Assembly: GCA_036846005.1 (NCBI GenBank)
Contig: DAIUCV010000013.1
Coordinates: 1 to 16,899, forward strand
Length of the DNA stretch: 16,899 nucleotides
Reading direction: 5' to 3'
Source of the DNA: DATEXQ01 sp036846005
GTDB lineage: Bacteria > Patescibacteriota > Microgenomatia > UBA8517
This document shows positions 12,915 through 16,899 of the stretch, piece after piece. A program made the translations under genes and the position numbers. The notes under the pieces are model-generated. The model did not search any database and was not told the origin of the DNA. It saw only the letters and a list, made by a program, of their open reading frames with translations. Positions within the stretch are counted from its first letter, which is position 1; the number at the start of each line of letters is the position of its first letter.

Positions 12915-13946
12915 ATGAGAAAAATTATTTTTGTATTATTTACAGTTGGAGTTTTTTTAGCCTTGGCCAATTTTAATTCTAAAAAGACCGATATTCCCAA
13001 CTTGAATATGGAGGGTGAAGGAGGCTTGGAAGAATTGGATTTTCCTTTGACAATAAAATCACTTAAGGATGGGTCTTATCCTGGAAGCGATATAATTATT
13101 GAACAGACGCTTGAAGATGGCTCAAACTATAGTCAATATATTGCATCCTATAAATCCGAGGGTTTAAAAATTTATGCACTGTTAACCGTACCGAATGGAA
13201 CTCCCCCAGGAGGGAGCGAGGGCGGGTGGCCTGTTATAGTTTTCAATCACGGTTACATCCCGCCTTCAGAGTATAGAACCACCGAACGCTATGTTTCTTA
13301 TATCAACGGCTTTGCCAGAAATGGTTACATTGTTTTTAAACCGGATCTTCGGGGTCACGGAAACTCAGAAGGAGAACCCGTTGGAGCGTATGGGTCAAAC
13401 AGCTACACCATTGATGTCTTAAATGCCGTTTCATCAATTAAGAAATATTCCCAGGCTGATCCAAACCGAATCGGAATGTGGGGTCATTCTATGGGAGGAT
13501 TTATTACACTGCGCAGTATGGTCGTTTCAAAAGATATTAAAGCCGGGGTCATCTGGGCTGGAGTCGTCGGTTCTTACCCGGATTTATTGAATAATTGGCG
13601 AAGGAGAAACACTACACCCCCTCCCGGAATTCCCAGCAATCGCCGCCGGTGGCGGGAAGAACTAACACAAAAATTTGGCGATCCTTCCCAAAATCCGGAG
13701 TTCTGGAATTCCATCTCTGCAAATTCTTATCTGCAAGACATTTCAGGTCCAATCCAGCTTCACCATGGAACTGCGGATGCCTCGGTCCCCCTAGAATTCT
13801 CGCAAAAACTTGTAAGCCAGCTTACAGATAAAGGCAAAGCGGTTGAGCTATACATATATCAAGGAGACAACCATAATCTGGCAAACAATTTCAATCAGGC
13901 TATGGATAGGTCTGTTGAATTTTTTGACAAGTATTTGAAAAATTAA
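12915..13946 (+). CDS. Secreted or membrane-anchored alpha/beta hydrolase (S9/dienelactone-hydrolase-like)
   Basis: 343 residues. The N-terminus (RKIIFVLFTVGVFLALA, 2-18) is a signal peptide or anchor. The fold signatures are the oxyanion-region NHGY (111-114), DLRGHGNSEG (144-153) and the nucleophile elbow GHSMGG (190-195, Ser192); the rest of the triad is Asp288 in HHGTADASVP and His320 in GDNHNL. The overall pattern is that of prolyl-oligopeptidase-like peptidases and esterases, so it may be a peptidase or esterase acting outside the cell. A short Gly/Pro-rich loop (95-104, TPPGGSEGG) is encoded by an unusually GC-rich stretch near 13201-13230. It is the first gene of an operon with the cupredoxin, whose start lies 15 nt after its stop. 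Confidence 0.88.
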   Translation: MRKIIFVLFTVGVFLALANFNSKKTDIPNLNMEGEGGLEELDFPLTIKSLKDGSYPGSDIIIEQTLEDGSNYSQYIASYKSEGLKIYALLTVPNGTPPGGSEGGWPVIVFNHGYIPPSEYRTTERYVSYINGFARNGYIVFKPDLRGHGNSEGEPVGAYGSNSYTIDVLNAVSSIKKYSQADPNRIGMWGHSMGGFITLRSMVVSKDIKAGVIWAGVVGSYPDLLNNWRRRNTTPPPGIPSNRRRWREELTQKFGDPSQNPEFWNSISANSYLQDISGPIQLHHGTADASVPLEFSQKLVSQLTDKGKAVELYIYQGDNHNLANNFNQAMDRSVEFFDKYLKN

Positions 13947-13948
13947 CT

Positions 13949-13953
13949 GGAGG
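13949..13953 (+). promoter_or_regulatory. Strong Shine-Dalgarno site that fixes the cupredoxin start
   Basis: GGAGG with 8 nt to the ATG at 13962. The in-frame GTG at 13953 overlaps this site and so cannot be the start. Confidence 0.85.
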
Positions 13954-13961
13954 TGAAAGTC

Positions 13962-14417
13962 ATGGAAGAAGTACAAAATATAAAGAAGAAGGGTATGGGT
14001 CTTACCTTTATTGCAGGGGTAATTATTGTTGCTTTGATGGTAGTAATAGGATTGTATTTGATAAAAAGTAAATCTGAAGCAGCACAAACCGTAAACGAGG
14101 CTAATATCTCAGGAGTGGAAAGTAATATCCCTAATGAGACAGTCTCGACAATTACTGTTGAAGGTGGAAATTATTACTTTAATCCTAATGAAATTAGAGT
14201 TAAAAAGGGTGAGCCTGTTAGAATTATTCTAAATAGCGTTGACGGAATTGCGCACAATCTGGTGATTGATGAATTTAATGTTACTTCCGAAACAATTTCC
14301 TCTGATGAAACCACCCAAGTGGAATTCACCCCTGATAAAACAGGCACGTTTGAATTTTACTGCAGCATTGACGGCCACCGTGCAATGGGCATGAAAGGGA
14401 CATTGATTGTTGAGTAA
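13962..14417 (+). CDS. Membrane-anchored cupredoxin (blue-copper-like) protein
   Basis: 151 residues. After a short basic N-terminus, 13-34 form a transmembrane anchor, then a linker (35-65) and a cupredoxin domain (66-151). The type-1 copper ligands are all present: His98 (AHNLVID), Cys134 (FYCSIDGH), His139 and probably Met144 (GHRAMGMKG), in the C-x4-H-x4-M spacing. 'YYFNPNEIRVKKGEPVRI' is the typical start of small plastocyanin-like domains. It should bind copper outside the membrane and carry electrons or buffer copper; the partner is unknown. Start: ATG at 13962, set by the GGAGG 8 nt upstream. It shares an operon with the alpha/beta hydrolase; no terminator is obvious before tRNA-Gln. 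Confidence 0.9.
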   Translation: MEEVQNIKKKGMGLTFIAGVIIVALMVVIGLYLIKSKSEAAQTVNEANISGVESNIPNETVSTITVEGGNYYFNPNEIRVKKGEPVRIILNSVDGIAHNLVIDEFNVTSETISSDETTQVEFTPDKTGTFEFYCSIDGHRAMGMKGTLIVE

Positions 14418-14454
14418 AACACCAGCCAAACTCGCCTAAAACCTGCTTTTGAGG

Positions 14455-14460
14455 TAAAAT
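14455..14460 (+). promoter_or_regulatory. -10 box of tRNA-Gln
   Basis: TAAAAT ending exactly 10 nt before the tRNA 5' end, as for tRNA-Glu at the left edge. No good -35 is seen at 17 nt spacing. Confidence 0.4.
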
Positions 14461-14470
14461 ACGGGTGTAT

Positions 14471-14544
14471 TGTGGGATCGTCTAATGGTAGGACAATGGG
14501 CTCTGAACCCATTAATCTTGGTTCGAATCCAGGTCCCACAGCCA
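14471..14544 (+). tRNA. tRNA-Gln (anticodon CUG) with encoded CCA
   Basis: A perfect 7-bp acceptor stem, TGTGGGA/TCCCACA, with the U1-A72 pair typical of bacterial tRNA-Gln. The anticodon stem ATGGG/CCCAT encloses loop CTCTGAA, so the anticodon is CTG (reads CAG). The T-loop is TTCGAAT. Discriminator G and CCA are encoded (14541-14544). No intron is seen. Confidence 0.96.
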
Positions 14545-14624
14545 GTGTATATGAGATGAGATTTGAAAATTCTACTTCTCGGATAGAAAGTTTTTAGGAT
14601 TCCACTTAATTGGAGATATGTAAT

Positions 14625-15308
14625 TCAGGTAACTCCAAGAAAACTGTTTAATTGTTGTATTCTTTGGACAGTATCTTGGTATTGAGTCTCACTAATTATT
14701 TCCACTCTACGGTAAAAGTTTAACAATTGTTGCATTGTAAATACAGAATGAAGCTTCAGTCCTTTTTGTTCAAGTTGTTCTTTTCCTCCTTGCTCTCTGT
14801 CTATGAGAACAACAACGTCCTCAACTTTCAATCCCTGTGCTCTTAAAACATCTACAGCTTCAATTTTTGAATCCGCTCGGGTAATTAGATCATCTATCAA
14901 AATAGCTTTTTTACCAACATCTTTAGGTAATAGACCATCTATTTTTGCTCCCGTTCCATGTCCTTTTGAATCTGTACGGGGTGTAATCATTCCAACCCCA
15001 AGCCTGTCCGAAAGAGAAGAAACAAGAGGGGTTGCTGCTGTAGGTACATCTGCTAGCAAATCAAACTTAATAAAGCGGACCAATAATGCATATTCTTCAA
15101 CTGCATACCCCTTTGCTTTTGGATCGCGTCGCAACATCCTCAAGTCTATATAGATTGGAGACAGTGGAGCGTCCGGATGTTGTTCATGAAGTTTTAAACG
15201 AAAATCCCCAAACTTTACTGCATGTATATCAATAAGCTGTATTGCCAAATCTTTTTGGGAAGTAGTTAATCCCTCTGGGTGTTTTGGATCTGTTATTCTT
15301 TCTGGCAT
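14625..15308 (-). CDS. pyrE: Orotate phosphoribosyltransferase
   Basis: Joins orotate to PRPP to make orotidine 5'-monophosphate, the fifth step of UMP synthesis. 227 residues. The PRPP-binding motif is AILIDDLITRADSK (135-148), with TRAD where TTGG is common; the acidic pair Asp139-Asp140 is intact. The flexible catalytic loop RTDSKGHGTGAK (111-122) keeps Arg111, Lys115, His117 and Lys122. The N-terminal QKDLAIQLIDIHAVKFGDFRLK is a typical PyrE start. ATG at 15308, 1 nt after the pyrF stop, so translation is coupled; no Shine-Dalgarno sequence. Earlier pathway genes are absent from the window, so the cell may take up orotate or encode them elsewhere. Convergent with tRNA-Gln. Confidence 0.94.
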   Translation of the reverse strand: MPERITDPKHPEGLTTSQKDLAIQLIDIHAVKFGDFRLKLHEQHPDAPLSPIYIDLRMLRRDPKAKGYAVEEYALLVRFIKFDLLADVPTAATPLVSSLSDRLGVGMITPRTDSKGHGTGAKIDGLLPKDVGKKAILIDDLITRADSKIEAVDVLRAQGLKVEDVVVLIDREQGGKEQLEQKGLKLHSVFTMQQLLNFYRRVEIISETQYQDTVQRIQQLNSFLGVT

Positions 15309-15309
15309 A

Positions 15310-16023
15310 TTATTTTAGCTGTCTTGTCATTTGTTCTGCTGCTACTTTCATATCAACTGCTTTATAAATTGCACTACCGACAATTGCATGCCATTTATCT
15401 CCTGCAGCTTTCGCAAAGTCAGAAATTTCTCCCCCTTGAGTGATAAATCCGGGAGCGTACAAAGTAAAATTTCCTTCACCGACAGCTTCATCTAATAATT
15501 GTTTATAATATTGGACATATTCAATCTTATTGCCTGGTACGACAAAATCCCTTACTCCTTCTTGTGCTGCAATAGTGAATATTCTGGCTGGTGCATGGTC
15601 GGCAATCGAACCGCCTTCACTAAACAAAAATTCAGGTTGGGTCATATGTGCCCCGACTAGTACACCCAAACTTGCGTCTTGGCAGGCGTGTATCCAATCT
15701 CTCTCTGTTTTGGATCCTGCAAAAGGAAAAAGAATAACTGCATCCACTCCTGCTCTTTTACAGACACCAGCAAATCTTGAACCCATTTCTGGTATGTCGT
15801 TACCTGCTTTTTGGTGATCGTATATTACGGGTAACTCTGTTTGTCCTTTCATACTACCAACTACTTGAGGTAAGCCCTTTTCTAATGCAAGCTCTAAGCC
15901 AATTTTATACCCACCAATTCCTTCAACAAGACACGTATTTTGCACCAACTCTGCTAGTTTAGAGGATTCAACATCTGCAGCTATAACTACACTTTTATCT
16001 AGATGAATAATTCGCTCAGACAT
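15310..16023 (-). CDS. pyrF: Orotidine 5'-phosphate decarboxylase
   Basis: Decarboxylates OMP to UMP, the last step of de novo pyrimidine synthesis, using the product of PyrE from the next gene. From the ATG at 16023 the protein has 237 residues and a TIM-barrel pattern. Near the N-terminus SVVIAADVES supplies the substrate Asp, and YKIGLEL the Lys. The catalytic D-x-K-x-x-x-D array appears as YDHQKAGNDIPEMG, a variant with one extra residue before the last Asp compared with the classic FxDxKxxDI. C-terminal phosphate-binding signs are APGFITQGG and AIVGSAIYKA. An in-frame TTG at 16059 is rejected as start because it is the -35 box (TTGCAA) of the pyrF promoter. The ATG lies 7 nt after a TATAAA -10 box without a Shine-Dalgarno sequence. 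Confidence 0.93.
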   Translation of the reverse strand: MSERIIHLDKSVVIAADVESSKLAELVQNTCLVEGIGGYKIGLELALEKGLPQVVGSMKGQTELPVIYDHQKAGNDIPEMGSRFAGVCKRAGVDAVILFPFAGSKTERDWIHACQDASLGVLVGAHMTQPEFLFSEGGSIADHAPARIFTIAAQEGVRDFVVPGNKIEYVQYYKQLLDEAVGEGNFTLYAPGFITQGGEISDFAKAAGDKWHAIVGSAIYKAVDMKVAAEQMTRQLK

Positions 16024-16030
16024 TTCATGC

Positions 16031-16059
16031 TTTATAACTCGGAAATTATCAGTTTGCAA
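16031..16059 (-). promoter_or_regulatory. pyrFE promoter, leaderless geometry
   Basis: On the minus strand: TTGCAA (16059 to 16054), 17-nt spacer, TATAAA (16036 to 16031), then 7 nt to the ATG at 16023. The transcript should begin at or next to the start codon, leaving no room for a leader attenuator. Confidence 0.7.
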
Positions 16060-16084
16060 GTATCAAAATATATTAGTATTATCT

Positions 16085-16118
16085 GAGACACTCCTTTTTG
16101 TGGTGTTTCATTTGTCTC
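16085..16118. repeat. Inverted repeat upstream of pyrF
   Basis: GAGACA (16085-16090) and TGTCTC (16113-16118) pair perfectly around a 22-nt interior that can form a weaker inner stem (ACAC/GGTGT). It is not followed by a long T-run on either strand. It lies about 25 bp upstream of the pyrF -35 and could be a regulator site; the role is unknown. The rest of 16060-16247 holds no gene that I can support. Confidence 0.35.
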
Positions 16119-16156
16119 GTTTAGCCTCAAATGTGATACACTAGGAATATTAAGTT

Positions 16157-16193
16157 GTAGGTTCGAATAGTTCTAGACCCGCCTGCTCAGCCA
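16157..16193 (+). other. Possible tRNA 3'-end remnant
   Basis: GTAGGTTCGAAT resembles a T-arm, and GCCTGCTCAGCCA resembles the tail of an acceptor stem with discriminator G and CCA. The T-stem does not close, no matching 5' acceptor strand is seen upstream, and the spacing between T-loop and CCA is about 7 nt too long. At best it is a decayed fragment; it may be chance. Confidence 0.25.
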
Positions 16194-16247
16194 AGTATAA
16201 TCATAACTTTTTTCATAGGATCAAACTTACCCTACGGGTCATACATA

Positions 16248-16276
16248 TTGACACCACTACAGGCTTATAATAGTAT
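16248..16276 (+). promoter_or_regulatory. Promoter of the right-edge split gene
   Basis: Consensus -35 TTGACA (16248-16253), 17-nt spacer, TAGTAT (16271-16276), 12 nt before the ATG at 16289. A perfect TATAAT (16266-16271) overlaps this -10 but is only 12 nt from the -35. No Shine-Dalgarno sequence is present. Confidence 0.58.
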
Positions 16277-16288
16277 TCACTTACTTTT

Positions 16289-16606
16289 ATGTTGGAGTTT
16301 GAAAAGACGTCAGAGGAAATCAGAAGATATCTAGAGATAAGCCGGAATGGTTTCAGAGAGGCATGGGGTGGATTTCGTAATGCTGAAGAATCATACAAAA
16401 AGGCTGTGCAAGCTAGAGAGGATATGCTTCAAAGTGCTCTGAAAGAAAAAGGATTGGCGGTTTGTTCCTATTCACATAGCTGGGAAGGTGTAGAGCACCC
16501 ATCAGCAGAACAGCTAGGAATTTACCCCCGTAATCAAATGCTATTATATTTTATAAGATGGGTCCATATGATATACAGGGTGAGTATGAGGACTCCATTG
16601 GTGTAA
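16289..16606 (+). CDS. Unrecognised protein, N-terminal part of a probably frameshifted gene
   Basis: 105 residues as read. The first half (1-55) is charged and probably coiled-coil (SEEIRRYLEISRNGFREAW...AREDMLQSALKEKG). CSYSH (59-63) looks like half of a metal site. From about residue 88 the sequence turns into an unrelated basic tail and stops, while the -1 frame opens at 16534 and continues with a natural-looking protein containing CCPEH. I infer one original protein of about 200 residues broken near 16534-16606 by a frameshift or sequencing error. The family is not recognised. The start ATG at 16289 follows a consensus promoter with a near-leaderless distance. Confidence 0.6.
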   Translation: MLEFEKTSEEIRRYLEISRNGFREAWGGFRNAEESYKKAVQAREDMLQSALKEKGLAVCSYSHSWEGVEHPSAEQLGIYPRNQMLLYFIRWVHMIYRVSMRTPLV

Positions 16607-16899
16607 CTACCCGGCTACACCTATGCTGTCCCGAACACTTTCCTAAAAAGTCAGAGTGGATATTCAGACAAGATGAGGACGGATTAACCCACATAAACAG
16701 CGAGGTTGTTCAGCAAGAAGGGAAGTTTATCTTAGTGGTTAACGGATCAGATATAACTAGATTGGTAAACCGTGGTGGCAGTGATATAGAGCCCGACGGT
16801 AAACGGCTCTTCCTCTTAGACCCAGTAGTCTACAGATATTTTGGTATACCAGATTTACCAGAAAAACCCGATCTGGATACTGTACAATATGGTGCATAG
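16558..16899 (+). CDS. Unrecognised protein, C-terminal part of the frameshifted gene
   Basis: 113 residues from the ATG at 16558, ending with TAG at the last base of the window. That ATG has no Shine-Dalgarno sequence and no -10 box, and it lies inside the preceding reading frame, so independent translation is doubtful. The open frame extends upstream to 16534, just after a TAA. HLCCPEHFPK (residues 21-30) offers Cys24-x2-His27, which would complete the CSYSH of the upstream frame as a zinc-type site. EGKFILVVNGSDITRLVNRGG and RLFLLDPVVYRYFGIPDLP follow. No family is recognised. Confidence 0.55.
   Translation: MGPYDIQGEYEDSIGVTTRLHLCCPEHFPKKSEWIFRQDEDGLTHINSEVVQQEGKFILVVNGSDITRLVNRGGSDIEPDGKRLFLLDPVVYRYFGIPDLPEKPDLDTVQYGA

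Noticed and set aside
13201..13230. GC-rich palindromic patch in the hydrolase gene as an inserted element
   Set aside because: It is in frame, short, and codes for a Pro/Gly-rich loop. No target duplication or second copy is seen in the window.
13953..13961. GTG at 13953 as the cupredoxin start
   Set aside because: Its first base belongs to the GGAGG Shine-Dalgarno sequence that serves the ATG at 13962.
16024..16059. TTG at 16059 as the pyrF start
   Set aside because: It is the first base of the TTGCAA -35 box, with TATAAA 17 nt downstream. MSERIIHLDKS from ATG 16023 is the sensible N-terminus.
16157..16193. Attachment-site copy of the tRNA-Gln 3' end
   Set aside because: The match is limited to GGTTCGAAT and CAGCCA at different spacing, and there is no integrase gene between the two sites.
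16534..16606. Programmed -1 frameshift
   Set aside because: No X-XXY-YYZ slippery heptamer in the right phase and no obvious downstream stem or pseudoknot were found.
1..16899. CRISPR array, insertion sequence or prophage
   Set aside because: No regularly spaced repeats, transposase, integrase or phage structural gene is present.

Overview
AT-rich bacterial DNA with the standard genetic code (TGA is a stop). It has short intergenic gaps, 12 complete protein-coding genes of recognisable family, one unrecognised small gene, a split gene at the right edge, one complete and one edge-truncated tRNA gene, and no rRNA or mobile element. The gene set is small and symbiont-like: a stand-alone Lon, undecaprenyl-phosphate recycling enzymes, an L,D-transpeptidase, a MacAB-like exporter and only the last two pyrimidine genes. 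Together with the protein style this suggests a Candidate Phyla Radiation (Patescibacteria) genome, perhaps Microgenomates. That is an inference from gene style; no marker gene in the window settles it.

Layout. 1-71: tRNA-Glu(CUC), minus strand, cut by the window edge. 135-1730: a ParB-like-domain protein with a C-terminal helix-turn-helix. 1829-4264: Lon protease, under a promoter that contains a CIRCE-like (HrcA-type) operator. 4323-7817: an envelope cluster of PAP2 phosphatase, L,D-transpeptidase, DgkA-type undecaprenol kinase, UppP and an anchored beta-propeller sugar-dehydrogenase-like protein. 7818-8473: a regulatory region with a 72-residue gene of unknown function, a long rod-shaped RNA hairpin, and two places where a good promoter runs straight into a terminator-like hairpin. 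8474-11494: ABC exporter operon (adaptor, ATPase, FtsX-type permease). 11508-12179: membrane HExxH protein. 12243-12848: DEDDy exonuclease. 12915-14417: secreted alpha/beta hydrolase and membrane-anchored cupredoxin. 14471-14544: tRNA-Gln(CUG). 14625-16023: pyrF-pyrE operon. 16289-16899: a gene that seems broken by a frameshift.

How it works together. DgkA, UppP and the PAP2 protein could all feed the pool of undecaprenyl phosphate used for wall synthesis, and the L,D-transpeptidase would cross-link the wall. PyrE and PyrF turn orotate into UMP. The exporter, hydrolase and cupredoxin act at or outside the membrane.

The most striking feature is how genes start. Most first-of-operon genes have a sigma-70-type -10 box only 7-12 nt before the start codon and no Shine-Dalgarno (SD) sequence, which predicts leaderless or nearly leaderless mRNAs. 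Downstream operon genes mostly lack an SD and start 1-6 nt after the previous stop. Only two genes, one behind a long leader and one after a 15-nt intercistronic gap, have a strong GGAGG. Two divergent gene pairs also have overlapping, apparently mutually exclusive promoters.
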